Positions 23,059 through 32,461 of a stretch of DNA of 64,000 nucleotides are shown piece after piece (the stretch's first letter is position 1; every line of letters starts with the position of its first letter). The notes under the pieces were generated by a model, which was given only the letters and a program-made list of their open reading frames with translations, was not told where the DNA came from and did not search any database. Source of the stretch: Mycolicibacterium frederiksbergense. Lineage in GTDB: Bacteria > Actinomycetota > Actinomycetes > Mycobacteriales > Mycobacteriaceae. Where the stretch lies: the NCBI RefSeq assembly GCF_029893345.1, contig NZ_JARXVE010000006.1, positions 310,001 through 374,000 on the forward strand, given 5' to 3'. A program made the translations under genes and the position numbers.

Positions 23059-24731
23059 TGACAACAACACTCAACAAATTCGCATCGGAACCATCGCCCC
23101 TCGATCCCCGGGCCGACCCCGTGATGGTGGCCATGCCCGACGGCATCCGACTGGCCACCGATGTCTACCTACCCGAACCGACGGCCGTGCCGCGTCCCAC
23201 CGTGTTGATCCGCGTGCCCTACGACAAGTCCGGCCGTTACACCTTCCTGCCGCAGATCGCCGCGCGACTCACTGCGCACGGATTCGCCGCCGTCCTGCAG
23301 GACGTCCGCGGAAAGTTCCGCTCCGAAGGCGAGCGCGACCCCTTCGTCAATGAAGCCGGTGACGGCCACGCCACACTGGACTGGATCGTCGAGCAGCCCT
23401 GGAGCAACGGCATCGTCGGCATGATGGGGGATTCCTACTACGGTTTCACCCAGTGGGCGGCGGTTGCTTCGGGCCACCCCGCGCTGCGGGCGATCGTTCC
23501 GCGCGTCACAGGATCAGAGTTCTGCACGATGTTCTCGCCGCACGTGGTCCCGCGCATTCCGCTCTATGAGTGGATCGTGCACACGTTCTCGCGCAGCGGC
23601 ATGCTCGAGCAACCGCTGGTCGCGCGCACCGAGGGCGCCCCGTACGGGCTGCCCGAGACCGTGCTGCAGACTGCCGACACGCTGGCGTCGTTGGTCGCTG
23701 GAAACGCCGACGGCTCGTTGATCGCCCGCGCTTTTGCCGGGGCCAGCCCGGCATCGGAACTGCAGATCCCGGCACTGCACATGGGGGGCTGGTGGGACAA
23801 CCTCCAGCGCGATCAACTCGACGACTGGAAGCGGGTCGCCGGCGCACCCGCAGCCGAGCACCAGTTCCTGCGCATGCGCGCCTCCGACCACGAGGACTTC
23901 CATCTGCACGAGGACGACGAGGCTCACTTCGACCACGAGGTGGACGATGAGGCGCTGCGTGACTACCTCGACATGATGATGGTCGAACCACTGGCATTCT
24001 TCGATCACTACCTGCGCGAACGCCCGGGCCGCTGGCAGGCGCCGCGGGTGCGCTACGAGGTGGCCAATGCCGACTGGTGCGTCGCCGACCGGTGGGAACC
24101 GGGTGACACCACCGCGGTGAACCTGACCCTCAGCCGCGCCGACCTGGCGCTGTCGAGCAGTGACGGTGGCCAACTGTCACCGGCGGCGCCCGCGGACAAC
24201 TCCACGGCCTGCTGGACGCACGATCCGGAGGCACCCGTGCCCTACCTGATCGGCTCCGACTGGGGACAGTGCGCGAACCTGCCCGACGAGCAGGAACTAC
24301 ACCTCCGCCCGGACGTACCCACGTTCACCTCGGCGCGGCAGGGCGCGCCGTTCGACATCGTCGGTCACGTCACCGCCGAGTTGCAGGTCGAGGCATCCAG
24401 CCCGACCACCCATGTCATCACCCGACTGCTGGACGTGTACCCCTCGGGACGGGCTCGGGTGATCCTCGAAGGAGCGGCCGTTGCCCACACCGACTCGGGC
24501 ACCCAGCGGGTCACCGTCGACATGGGTGACACCGCCTATCGGGTGCGAGTAGGCCACCGGCTGCGACTCGCGGTGATGTCCTCCTGTTTTCCGCTGTACC
24601 CGGTGCACCCGGGCACCGACGCAGACGTGTGGAATCCCGCGTCGACGGCAAAGTCAACCCATCGACTGCACTGCTCGACGTCGGCGCCGTGCACGCTGAC
24701 ACTCCCGGTCCGGGGCGCAATCCCGTCGTGA
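23058..24731 (+). CDS. CocE/NonD-family (S15-like) hydrolase
   Basis: A 557-residue alpha/beta hydrolase of the X-Pro dipeptidyl-peptidase/cocaine esterase superfamily. It has the nucleophile in GDSYYG (S126), the upstream LQDVRGKFRSEG stretch characteristic of CocE, and a C-terminal jelly-roll domain with HRLRLAVMSS. It probably hydrolyses an ester or amide of the compound brought in by the operon's transporter. The ATG overlaps the lipoprotein stop (TAATG). No signal peptide is seen, which suggests cytoplasmic action after import. Confidence 0.88.
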   Translation: MTTTLNKFASEPSPLDPRADPVMVAMPDGIRLATDVYLPEPTAVPRPTVLIRVPYDKSGRYTFLPQIAARLTAHGFAAVLQDVRGKFRSEGERDPFVNEAGDGHATLDWIVEQPWSNGIVGMMGDSYYGFTQWAAVASGHPALRAIVPRVTGSEFCTMFSPHVVPRIPLYEWIVHTFSRSGMLEQPLVARTEGAPYGLPETVLQTADTLASLVAGNADGSLIARAFAGASPASELQIPALHMGGWWDNLQRDQLDDWKRVAGAPAAEHQFLRMRASDHEDFHLHEDDEAHFDHEVDDEALRDYLDMMMVEPLAFFDHYLRERPGRWQAPRVRYEVANADWCVADRWEPGDTTAVNLTLSRADLALSSSDGGQLSPAAPADNSTACWTHDPEAPVPYLIGSDWGQCANLPDEQELHLRPDVPTFTSARQGAPFDIVGHVTAELQVEASSPTTHVITRLLDVYPSGRARVILEGAAVAHTDSGTQRVTVDMGDTAYRVRVGHRLRLAVMSSCFPLYPVHPGTDADVWNPASTAKSTHRLHCSTSAPCTLTLPVRGAIPS

Positions 24732-24745
24732 CCGGGGCGCCGGTC
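24730..24745. terminator. Compact bidirectional hairpin between CocE and thioesterase genes
   Basis: GACCGG-GGCG-CCGGTC at 24730-24745. The 16-nt hairpin overlaps the stop codons of both convergent genes. The stem is short (6 bp) but entirely GC-strong, and there is no U-tract. Confidence 0.45.
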
Positions 24746-25557
24746 TAACGGGGCGGTCGGGGGCGCACCAGCACCGCCTGCTGGATCGCGCCCACCGCGC
24801 CGGCCTGGTCGAACAGGGTGCCCACCGTGGCGCCGATCCCGTCCGGCCCGTAACTGGTGTCGGCGCGGATGCCGATCCACTCGCCGTCGGGCACCCGATG
24901 GACATGCACCACCAGGTCGGTGTTGAGGAACGTCCACTTGCGGATGTCGATCTTGGAGCCGATGCCGTTGGCGTCGTCGGCGACGGTGAACAACCGCTGC
25001 AGCGGGGTCAGCGACTCACCCTTGACCAGGTCGACGGTGGGCTTCAGCCAGGATTCACCCGGACCCGGCGCCTGCGGCACGGTCAGCCAGCGCCAATCCA
25101 GGCTGTGCACGTAGTTGGGCTCCCAGTTCTTGGCCATATCGCGGCTGCGGGCCTGCTCCAGCGGCGGCAGCGGCTCGGTGGCGGCGTGCGCGACGGCGGT
25201 GGTGTCCAGTTGCGCCATGCGCCATCCGCTGGCCCGGGCCACCACCCTGGGCGTCCCGTCCGGGCCGGGCGCGAGCATCTCGGCGCTGACCAGTTCGATC
25301 TGCTTGCCGGGGCGCTCCATTCGGGCGGTCACCCAGAGGTCACCCTCGGACGGCACCCCGCCCATCAGGTCGACGGCCACCCGGCTCAGCCGGGTGTCAG
25401 CGCGCTGCTCGCAGCGTTCCAGCGCGCGCACCAGCAGCGCCGACACCGGCGCCCCGTGTTGAATCGCGGCCGACCAGGTGCCGCGCACCATATCGGTGGC
25501 GCGAAACTTCTCGCCGATTGGATCTTCGTCGATCAACTCGTAATAGGAGTCAGACAT
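24745..25557 (-). CDS. Acyl-CoA thioesterase-like protein (hotdog family)
   Basis: A 270-residue double-hotdog thioesterase-superfamily protein common in mycobacteria. It has an N-terminal TRGTWSAAIQHGAPVSALLVRALER-like hotdog helix (here VRGTWSAAIQHGAPVSALL), the LSRVAVDLMGGVP strand, and a second hotdog with LQRLFTVADDANGIGS and WIGIRADTSYGPDGIG. It probably hydrolyses an acyl-CoA generated in the neighbouring catabolic pathway. Its start is 6 bp after the SMP-30 stop, so the two form a minus-strand operon. A second thioesterase-like gene of the shared regulon lies at 49538. Confidence 0.78.
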   Translation of the reverse strand: MSDSYYELIDEDPIGEKFRATDMVRGTWSAAIQHGAPVSALLVRALERCEQRADTRLSRVAVDLMGGVPSEGDLWVTARMERPGKQIELVSAEMLAPGPDGTPRVVARASGWRMAQLDTTAVAHAATEPLPPLEQARSRDMAKNWEPNYVHSLDWRWLTVPQAPGPGESWLKPTVDLVKGESLTPLQRLFTVADDANGIGSKIDIRKWTFLNTDLVVHVHRVPDGEWIGIRADTSYGPDGIGATVGTLFDQAGAVGAIQQAVLVRPRPPR

Positions 25558-25563
25558 GTCTAC

Positions 25564-26427
25564 CTATCGGTGCTGGTGATCCGAGGCGTGCTGGCCCGGC
25601 GCCGGTGTTTCGACGGTCAGGGTGTCGACCCGCGACAGTTTGGTGCCGATCAGCCGCTCCGGATAGGCATCGGTGGTGGTGATCAGAAACAGGGTGCGCC
25701 CCTCGATGCCGCCGAGGGCACAGGCGATCGCGGTGCGTCCGTCGGCGTCGATGCGGTGCGTGACCGTGGAACCGTCGGCGGCGATCCGCTGGAACTGGTG
25801 TGCCAGGGTCAATGCCACCCACACTCCGCCTTCGGCATCGATCGCGATGCCGTCCGGCGGGCCGTCGAGGCCTTCGGCGAACACCCGCCGGTCGGTCAGC
25901 GCGCCGTCGGGGGAGATGGTGAAGGCGCTGAGCTGTCGTGCGGTGGATTCCGCGACGATCAGGGTGGAGCCGTCGGGGGTGATCGCCATGCCGTTGGGAA
26001 AGTCGAGATCCTCGGCGACCAGGGCCAGGTTGCCGTCGGGGTCGATACGCACGATCACCCCGCCGGTGCGGGCCTGCGATCCGACGTAAGCCCGACCGTG
26101 GTCATCGACCACCAGGTCACCGAGTGCCGCGGGAACCAGGTTGCTGAGATCGGCCAGTAGCTCGATGGAATCGCCGTCGTAGCCCAGCACCTGGCGGTGC
26201 TGGGTGGATACGATCAACAGCGTGCCGTCGGGCCGGAAACCCAAACCGGACGGGGAATGTCCAGGCAACGCCAAGGTGGTCATGGCGCCGGACAGGGTGA
26301 CCGTGTGCACCGCCTCGCCGAGCATGTCGGAGAACCACAGCAATCCCTCGAACCAGCGTGGGCCCTCGCCGAAACAGAAACCCTGCGCCAGTTCGGATGT
26401 CCCGATCTGGTCGGCTCCCACGGTCAT
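25564..26427 (-). CDS. SMP-30/gluconolactonase-family lactonase
   Basis: A 287-residue beta-propeller with the family's metal sites: FCFGEGPRWFEG (Glu), FPNGMAITPDGS (Asn), and PPDGIAIDAEGGVWVAL (Asp). It is divergent from the NIPSNAP/P450/BVMO operon and shares its promoter region. A TTTACA-N14-TGTCACGCT dyad lies 11 nt upstream of the start. Given the Baeyer-Villiger-type enzyme in the divergent operon, a role in opening the resulting lactone is plausible, but this is inference. Confidence 0.87.
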   Translation of the reverse strand: MTVGADQIGTSELAQGFCFGEGPRWFEGLLWFSDMLGEAVHTVTLSGAMTTLALPGHSPSGLGFRPDGTLLIVSTQHRQVLGYDGDSIELLADLSNLVPAALGDLVVDDHGRAYVGSQARTGGVIVRIDPDGNLALVAEDLDFPNGMAITPDGSTLIVAESTARQLSAFTISPDGALTDRRVFAEGLDGPPDGIAIDAEGGVWVALTLAHQFQRIAADGSTVTHRIDADGRTAIACALGGIEGRTLFLITTTDAYPERLIGTKLSRVDTLTVETPAPGQHASDHQHR

Positions 26428-26438
26428 ATCAGCGCACC

Positions 26439-26467
26439 TTTACAAAACACGGCTCAAGTGTCACGCT
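26439..26467. promoter_or_regulatory. Operator-like dyad B (TTTACA-N14-TGTCACGCT)
   Basis: TTTACA at 26439-26444 and TGTCACGCT at 26459-26467. It lies between the divergent SMP-30 and NIPSNAP/P450 operons, 11 nt and 36 nt from their start codons, so it could control both. Half-sites and spacing match dyads A, C, D and E. Confidence 0.7.
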
Positions 26468-26503
26468 CGCAGGGTGTCACTGTCAACCACCGGAGCGCCC
26501 TAG

Positions 26504-27208
26504 ATGAAGAAGTTCTACGGCCACACGCTGCTGTATCTGCACGAGACCATCGACCTGGGTTCGGGCCGGACGGATCAATTCAGCGAAATGTTTGGTGAGG
26601 TATGCCGGCCGATGATGGAGGATCTGGGCGCCAGGTTGTTCGCCATCTGGGAAACCACGCCCTACAACGGGCACTGGCCACAGGTGACGATCATCTGGGA
26701 GATCGACGCATTCGCCGACTATGCCCGGATCGGCAAGGCGCAGGCGGTCGGTGGCAGCCACGAGAAGCCCGCACTGCGGTGGGCCAGGTACCTGTCCGAG
26801 ATCGGTGCCCGCGGTGAGGGCCGAATCATGTACGCCGGCAAGTACAACAAGACGCTGGCGCAACTGCAGGAGTCCGGCTTCCGGGCCGGTCTGGTGATCC
26901 AAGAGATCATGCAGACCAAGCCCGGCCGCCAGGACGACTACATCCGCGAACTCGAGCGGCTGTATGTGCCGTGGTCGGAGTCGACCGGCAAGCGCTGGCT
27001 GGGCTCGTTCATCACCACGTTCCGGTTCAACGAGGTGATCCACTACTGGGCGCTCGATGACGACTGGGACTGCTTCGAAAACCATTACCCGTCCTGGAAA
27101 GGCAGCCCACCCGCCGAGATCGTCACCTGGATGAGCGTGGCCCCCGCGCTGCGCGACGGCTGGGAGGATTCGATCCTTTCGGCCTTGCCGCCGTCACCGT
27201 TGAAGTAG
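26504..27208 (+). CDS. NIPSNAP/EthD-like dimeric barrel protein
   Basis: A 234-residue protein built of two ferredoxin-like modules. The first begins KKFYGHTLLYLHETIDLGSG and contains MMEDLGARLFAIWETTPYNG; the second begins near RAGLVIQEIMQTKPGRQDDYI. This resembles NIPSNAP-domain proteins seen next to P450s in actinobacterial catabolic loci. The reaction is unknown; some relatives in the fold act as monooxygenase accessories or isomerases. It is the first gene of a seven-gene operon ending with the esterase at 33385, and the P450 start lies 8 bp downstream. Confidence 0.7.
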   Translation: MKKFYGHTLLYLHETIDLGSGRTDQFSEMFGEVCRPMMEDLGARLFAIWETTPYNGHWPQVTIIWEIDAFADYARIGKAQAVGGSHEKPALRWARYLSEIGARGEGRIMYAGKYNKTLAQLQESGFRAGLVIQEIMQTKPGRQDDYIRELERLYVPWSESTGKRWLGSFITTFRFNEVIHYWALDDDWDCFENHYPSWKGSPPAEIVTWMSVAPALRDGWEDSILSALPPSPLK

Positions 27209-27216
27209 AGGCGGCC

Positions 27217-28455
27217 ATGAATTCGATGAAACAGCCTGTGCTGCAGGATTTCACCTACGATCCCTTCGATCCGGAAGTGATGGCCAACCCGCTGCCGTAC
27301 TACCGGATCCTGCGCGACGAGTACCCGCTGTACTACATCGACAAGTGGGACACCTACGCGCTGTCCAGGTTCGGCGACATCTGGGAAATACTCGGGGTCA
27401 ACGACGGAACCTTCGTCGCCTCCGAGGGGACACTGCCCGCTGCCAACGTTCTGGCAAACCACAACGACGGGCCGGTAGCCGATCCGCCGTTGCATCCCAT
27501 GCCGTTTCACGCCAACTTCGATTCGCCGATCTACGAGAACGTGCGGCGGTGTACGTCGGCGCAGTTCCGGCCGCGATCTGCGGCCAAACTGGCCGAGCAG
27601 ATCCGGACACTGGCCAACGAGCGGCTCGACGAGTTGCTGCCGCGCGGCAGGTTCGATCTGACGCAGGATTACGGTGGCATCGTGGCGGCCGCGATGGTCT
27701 GCGAATTCGTCGGGTTACCAGTCGATCTCGCTCCGGAAGTGCTGGCGACGGTCAACGCGGGTAGCCTCGCGCAACCGGGGGAAGGGGTCGAGGTCGGCAA
27801 TGCCCGGCCCGGCTACCTGTCCTATCTCACCCCGATCATCGAGCGCAGGCGCGCCGAAGGTCACGATGGCAGCGTGCCGATCGCCGACAGCCTGATCGAT
27901 TTCCGGCTGCCCGATGGCTCGGCCTTCGGTGACATGGAAGCTGCCGTGCAGATGCTCGGCGTATTCATCGGCGGTACCGAAACGGTCCCGAAGATCACCG
28001 CGACCGGGCTGTGGCAGTTGCTGCGGCACCCCGATCAATTGGCGACGGTGCGTTGCGATCTCGACGGCAATGTGCCGGTCGCCCGTGAAGAGATCATCCG
28101 GCACAGTGCGCCCGCGCAGTGGTTCGCCCGAACGGTGCGGCGGCCCTACACCGTTCACGGCACCACCATCAATCCCGGCCAACGCGTCATCACCCTGTTG
28201 GCCTCGGCCGCCCGCGACGAACGGGAGTACGAGAATCCGGATGCCTTCGTGTGGAACCGGCCCATCGAACGGCTGTTGTCGTTCGGCCATGGGCAGCATT
28301 TCTGCCTCGGTGTGCACGTGGCCCGCTTGGAGATCACGATCATGATCCAGGAGTTCCTCAAACGGGTGCCCGACTACCACATCGACGCGGCCGCGGCGTC
28401 CCGGCCACCATCGAGTTTCCAGTGGGGCTGGAACAACATCCCGGTGGAGGTGTGA
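27217..28455 (+). CDS. Cytochrome P450 monooxygenase
   Basis: A 412-residue P450. The I-helix reads GGTETV (residues 252-257; Glu-Thr in place of the common Asp/Glu-Thr-Thr), ExxR is E292-II-R295, and the heme loop is FGHGQHFC with axial C363. The N-terminus (PYYRILRDEYPLYYIDKWDTYALSRF) is typical of soluble class I enzymes. It is unlike the P450 at 13675. It probably performs the initial hydroxylation of the substrate handled by the operon. No ferredoxin gene accompanies it. Confidence 0.92.
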   Translation: MNSMKQPVLQDFTYDPFDPEVMANPLPYYRILRDEYPLYYIDKWDTYALSRFGDIWEILGVNDGTFVASEGTLPAANVLANHNDGPVADPPLHPMPFHANFDSPIYENVRRCTSAQFRPRSAAKLAEQIRTLANERLDELLPRGRFDLTQDYGGIVAAAMVCEFVGLPVDLAPEVLATVNAGSLAQPGEGVEVGNARPGYLSYLTPIIERRRAEGHDGSVPIADSLIDFRLPDGSAFGDMEAAVQMLGVFIGGTETVPKITATGLWQLLRHPDQLATVRCDLDGNVPVAREEIIRHSAPAQWFARTVRRPYTVHGTTINPGQRVITLLASAARDEREYENPDAFVWNRPIERLLSFGHGQHFCLGVHVARLEITIMIQEFLKRVPDYHIDAAAASRPPSSFQWGWNNIPVEV

Positions 28456-28456
28456 G

Positions 28457-29422
28457 ATGTGGTCGTATCGACTGGTCGCTCCGTATACGTTTGAGCGGAA
28501 CGAGGTTTCAGAGCCGTCACCGGAATCGCTGGACGACGGCCAAGTGCTGCTGGACTTCCTGGCCGCCGGGATCTGCGGCAGCGATCTACCCGGATTCCGC
28601 GGCACCCAGGGCAAGCTACCGGGTGACACCGGCCCCTGCGCGGCGGAGATGAACGGCTTCCCGGTTCACGAGATCGTCGGCGAGGTACTGGCCAGCCGCC
28701 ATCCGGATCACCGGCCGGGGGAGCGGGCGGTGGGTTGGGCCTCCGGTTTCGACGGCCTGATGGACCGCGTGGTCGCCGACGGTGCCGGGCTGGTGTCCTA
28801 TGGTGCTGCGCTCACCCCGCTGCTGGCCGTCGGCCTGCAGCCGCTGGCGTGTGTCCTGTATGCCGTCGAGCAGCTGCCGGATCTGCAGGGCCGTCATGTC
28901 GCGGTCATCGGCCAGGGCTCGATCGGATTGCTGTTCTCCTATGTGGCAAAGGCTTTCGGTGCGGCTCGGGTAACCGGGGTGGACCCGGTCGACCGTTCCG
29001 GGATCGCCGCCCGATTCGGCGTCGACGAGGTGGTCCGGGCCACCAGCGATCGCTGGGTCAGGCACCTGGGGCCCAGCCAGCCCGACATCGTCATCGAGGC
29101 GGTCGGGCATCAGGTCGCAACCCTCAATCACGCGCTGGAAGCCACCGCCTTCGGTGGCACGGTGTTCTATTTCGGGGTGCCCGACGACGACAGCTATCCG
29201 ATCAGCATGCGCACCATGCTGCGTAACAACCTCACGCTGAAATCCGGTGTCACACTGGACCGCCGGCGGGTGCTGCGCCAGGCCGACGAGTTCGCCGGTG
29301 CACATCCCGACCTGCTGCCCAACTATGTGACCCACACCTTCGGCGTCGGCGACGTGCAGGCGGCATTCGAATTTGCCTGCCGCCCGGTGCCCGAACGGGT
29401 CAAGATCGCGATCACCCGATGA
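28457..29422 (+). CDS. MDR-type (zinc-binding-like) alcohol dehydrogenase
   Basis: A 321-residue medium-chain dehydrogenase/reductase. It has the N-terminal catalytic-zinc motif AGICGSD (C40), the second ligand region VHEIVGEV (H71-E72), and a Rossmann motif GQGSIGLL (residues 152-159). The structural-zinc four-cysteine loop is missing, so it carries at most the catalytic zinc. It probably oxidises the alcohol made by the upstream P450 to a ketone or aldehyde. The stop overlaps the aldolase start (ATGA). Confidence 0.85.
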   Translation: MWSYRLVAPYTFERNEVSEPSPESLDDGQVLLDFLAAGICGSDLPGFRGTQGKLPGDTGPCAAEMNGFPVHEIVGEVLASRHPDHRPGERAVGWASGFDGLMDRVVADGAGLVSYGAALTPLLAVGLQPLACVLYAVEQLPDLQGRHVAVIGQGSIGLLFSYVAKAFGAARVTGVDPVDRSGIAARFGVDEVVRATSDRWVRHLGPSQPDIVIEAVGHQVATLNHALEATAFGGTVFYFGVPDDDSYPISMRTMLRNNLTLKSGVTLDRRRVLRQADEFAGAHPDLLPNYVTHTFGVGDVQAAFEFACRPVPERVKIAITR

Positions 29423-30201
29423 GTACCAGCAGGTTGCAGACGGCGCTGGCGGTCAACCCCCAGATCTGGGGTGGCTGGGTGGTCGGGCCGACCATCCTCG
29501 GCCCCGAGGAGTTCGCGGCGGCCGGCTATCACTACGTCGGATTCGATGTGCAGCACGGCTATCTCGACGACGCCGACGTGGCGATGTTGCTGCGCCGTCT
29601 CGAGTACGTGCCCATCGCCACCGTGGTGCGGCTGCCGTCGACCGATCCCGCGCCCATCGGCCGGGTGCTCGACGCCGGCGCGGACGCGGTGATCATCGCC
29701 ATGGTGGAGTCCGCCGAACAGGCCGCCGCAGCGGTGGCCGCCACCCGGTACGCCCCCGCCGGGGTGCGCAGCTTCGGACCGCTGCGCGCGAGCCTGGGGC
29801 ACGACATCGCCGCATTGGAAGCCCGGGTGAGCGTGTTCGTGATGATCGAGACGGCGCGGGGGCTGGCAGCGGTCGATGAGATCTGCGCTGTACCCGGCCT
29901 CACCGGGGTCTACGTGGGCCCGGCCGATCTCACCATTTCGATGGGGCATCGGGTCGCCGACGCCTGGACCCATCCCGAGGTGCGTTCGGCGATGGTCAAG
30001 ATCCAAGCCGCCGCCCACGCGGCGGGATTGGTCACGGGAATCCATGCCGGCGCAGGGAAACTCGGAAAAGCCGTTGCCGATTTGGGTTTCCAGATGATCA
30101 CGCTGGCCTCGGAATCCCAGGCGCTGCGCCGAGGCGCCGCCGAGCACCTCAACGAGGCAACAGGAAACGCGACCGGCACCGAACGAGGAGGCTACAACTG
30201 A
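29419..30201 (+). CDS. HpcH/HpaI-family aldolase/citrate lyase-like protein
   Basis: A 260-residue TIM-barrel class II aldolase of the HpcH/HpaI (2,4-dihydroxyhept-2-ene-1,7-dioate aldolase) family. Visible motifs are GFDVQHGYLDDADV, VRLPSTDPAPIGRVLDAGADAVIIAMVE (metal-site Glu), VFVMIETARGLAAVDEI, and GVYVGPADLTISMG. It would cleave a 4-hydroxy-2-oxo acid to pyruvate or a related 2-oxo acid plus an aldehyde. The start overlaps the dehydrogenase stop. Its presence suggests that the pathway reaches a hydroxy-oxo acid. Confidence 0.87.
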   Translation: MSTSRLQTALAVNPQIWGGWVVGPTILGPEEFAAAGYHYVGFDVQHGYLDDADVAMLLRRLEYVPIATVVRLPSTDPAPIGRVLDAGADAVIIAMVESAEQAAAAVAATRYAPAGVRSFGPLRASLGHDIAALEARVSVFVMIETARGLAAVDEICAVPGLTGVYVGPADLTISMGHRVADAWTHPEVRSAMVKIQAAAHAAGLVTGIHAGAGKLGKAVADLGFQMITLASESQALRRGAAEHLNEATGNATGTERGGYN

Positions 30202-30212
30202 ACGCAGGAGCA

Positions 30213-30944
30213 GTGCCGAGCGGCGATCGGGTCGCGCTGGTGACCGGTGCAGCGCGTGGCCAGGGCGCGGCCATCGTGCGCAAGTTGGTCACCGATGGCT
30301 ACCGGGTGACGGCAGCAGATCTACTGGTCGACGAACTGGCATCCAGCACAGACGAATTCGGTGACCGGGTGTTGGCCGTGCAGCTGGACGTCACCTCGGC
30401 AGAGCAATGGCAGGCCGCGGTGCGGGCCACTGTGGCCCGGTTCGGCGCACTCAACGCGCTGGTCAACAACGCCGGGGTGCTGCACCGGGCCTCGATCGCC
30501 GAGGAAACCGCGGACGGATTCGAAGGTTCCTGGCGGGTCAACTGTTTGGGCCCATTCCTGGGGATGCAGGCCGCCTTGGAGCCGCTGCGGCGGGCCGACG
30601 GCGCCGCGGTGGTGAACACCTGCAGTACCGGCGCCATCCGTCCGTTCCCGCACCACGCGGCCTATGGCTCATCGAAGTGGGCGCTGCGCGGGCTCACCCA
30701 GGTCGCCGCCGCCGAGCTGGGCCGCGACGGTATCCGGGTCAACTCGGTGTTCCCCGGACCGGTCCAGACACCGATGCTCGATGAGGCCACCCAGGCCCGG
30801 CTGGCCGACCGGTCCGGTGTGGGCCGGCTGGGCAAGCCGACCGAAATCGCGGACGCCGTGGCATTTTTGCTCTCCGATCGGGCCTCGTTCATCACCGGAT
30901 CAGAGCTCGTCGTCGACGGCGGCCAATGCCTGCAGATCGGATAG
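30213..30944 (+). CDS. Short-chain dehydrogenase/reductase (classical SDR)
   Basis: A 243-residue classical SDR: cofactor motif TGAARGQGAA, NNAGVLH, the catalytic Ser in TCSTGAIRPFPHHAAYGSSK, where Tyr-x3-Lys is YGSSK, and the C-terminal FITGSELVVDGG. It starts at GTG 30213 with GCAGGAG just upstream, 11 bp after the aldolase. It probably performs an alcohol/ketone step in the same pathway as the MDR dehydrogenase. Confidence 0.9.
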   Translation: MPSGDRVALVTGAARGQGAAIVRKLVTDGYRVTAADLLVDELASSTDEFGDRVLAVQLDVTSAEQWQAAVRATVARFGALNALVNNAGVLHRASIAEETADGFEGSWRVNCLGPFLGMQAALEPLRRADGAAVVNTCSTGAIRPFPHHAAYGSSKWALRGLTQVAAAELGRDGIRVNSVFPGPVQTPMLDEATQARLADRSGVGRLGKPTEIADAVAFLLSDRASFITGSELVVDGGQCLQIG

Positions 30945-30949
30945 CGCGG

Positions 30950-32458
30950 ATGTCCACCTCACCCTCAGTAGGAATCATCGGGGCCGGCCCAGGCGGGCTG
31001 GCACTCGGAATCTTCCTGAAGAAGGCCGGTTTCCGCGATTTCACCATCTTCGATCGTGAGGGTGGGGTTGGCGGGACCTGGCGCATCAATACCTATCCGG
31101 GTCTGGCCTGCGACGTGAAATCACACCTGTATTCCTACTCCTTCGACCTCAACGCCGATTGGAGCCGGATGTGGGCCGGCCAGCCCGAGATCCTGGCGTA
31201 CTTCGAGCGCTGCGCGCAGCGGTACCAGCTGTCTGCACATCTGGAGCTGAACACCGAGATCATTGCCGCGCGATGGGATGCCGAGGCCAGCGGCTGGATA
31301 CTGACCACCGGCACCGGAACTGAGCACCGCTTCGATTTCGTGGTGTCGGCGATCGGCCTGTTCACCCAGCCGCTGCACCCGGATCTGGTCGAGGAAGAAC
31401 CGTTCACCGGCACCGTCATGCATACCGCCAACTGGGATCACGATGTCGAACTCGAGGGCGCACGGGTGGCGGTGCTGGGCACCGGATCGACCGCCTCCCA
31501 AGTAGTTCCGGAGCTGTCCCGGGTCGCCGAGAAGGTCTACTCGGTGCAGCGATCGGCCACCTGGGTGCTGCCGAAACCCGACCGCCCGTACACCGATCGG
31601 GAACGGTGGTTGTTCGCCCATGTGCCGTTCGCCAAGAAGATCTACCGCACCCGGCTGTGGCTGCGCAGTGAGTCGAACATCTCCGTCATCGAGAACGGCA
31701 GCGACAAGACCCAGGAGTTCAAGGCGCTCGCACTGAATCTCCTCGACTCCGCAGTGGCGGACGAGGACCTGCGCGCCCGGCTCACCCCCGACCATCCGCT
31801 GGGTTGCAAGCGACTGGTGTTCTCGCCCGATTTCATCCAGACCCTGACCCGGCCCAATGTGGAGGTGGTGTCCAGCCCGGCCCGGGTACTGCGGTCCCGC
31901 TCGCTGGTCACTGCCGATGGTCGCCAATTCGACGTGGACGTGGTGGTGTGCGCCACCGGCTATGCCGCCACCGACTATCTGGGCCAGATCGAGGTGATCG
32001 GCGAGGACGGGGTGTCGCTGTGCGACACCTGGCGTGACGGCGCGTTCGCCCACCTGGGTATGGCGGTGCCGGGCTTCCCGAACTTCTTCATGCTGTACGG
32101 CCCGAACACCAACGTCGGCTCCAACAGCGTCATCTTCGTTCTGGAGGCCCAAGCGCGGTATCTGGTGCGGGCGCTGAAATACGCTCGGCGCAAACAAAAG
32201 TCATACATCGCGGTGACAGCCGAGGCGACGGCGGAGTTTCTCGCCAACATCGACCGGTGGATGCAGGGCACGGTCTGGCTGACCCGGTGCAGCAGCTATT
32301 TCCGGGCTCCCAACGGGCGCGTGGTCACCCAGTGGCCCCGCAGCGCCAGGGCATTCTGGACGTTGACCCGCCGTTTCCGGGCCGCCGACTACACATTCGA
32401 TCCGCCCGCCGCCCGCCCGGCCGCGGTCACCGCGGCGGCCGAACAGACGGACGGCTGA
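30950..32458 (+). CDS. Flavoprotein monooxygenase, Baeyer-Villiger type
   Basis: A 502-residue class B flavin monooxygenase. It has FAD site GAGPGG (residues 11-16), NADPH site GTGSTAS (177-183), and between them the Baeyer-Villiger fingerprint FTGTVMHTANW (152-162). The GGVGGTWRINTYPGLACDV segment is also typical of BVMOs. It would insert oxygen next to a ketone carbonyl to give an ester or lactone. ATG 30950 follows the SDR stop by 5 bp; an in-frame ATG at 30926 overlaps the SDR gene. The esterase gene immediately downstream fits hydrolysis of the product. Confidence 0.9.
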   Translation: MSTSPSVGIIGAGPGGLALGIFLKKAGFRDFTIFDREGGVGGTWRINTYPGLACDVKSHLYSYSFDLNADWSRMWAGQPEILAYFERCAQRYQLSAHLELNTEIIAARWDAEASGWILTTGTGTEHRFDFVVSAIGLFTQPLHPDLVEEEPFTGTVMHTANWDHDVELEGARVAVLGTGSTASQVVPELSRVAEKVYSVQRSATWVLPKPDRPYTDRERWLFAHVPFAKKIYRTRLWLRSESNISVIENGSDKTQEFKALALNLLDSAVADEDLRARLTPDHPLGCKRLVFSPDFIQTLTRPNVEVVSSPARVLRSRSLVTADGRQFDVDVVVCATGYAATDYLGQIEVIGEDGVSLCDTWRDGAFAHLGMAVPGFPNFFMLYGPNTNVGSNSVIFVLEAQARYLVRALKYARRKQKSYIAVTAEATAEFLANIDRWMQGTVWLTRCSSYFRAPNGRVVTQWPRSARAFWTLTRRFRAADYTFDPPAARPAAVTAAAEQTDG

Positions 32459-32461
32459 GCC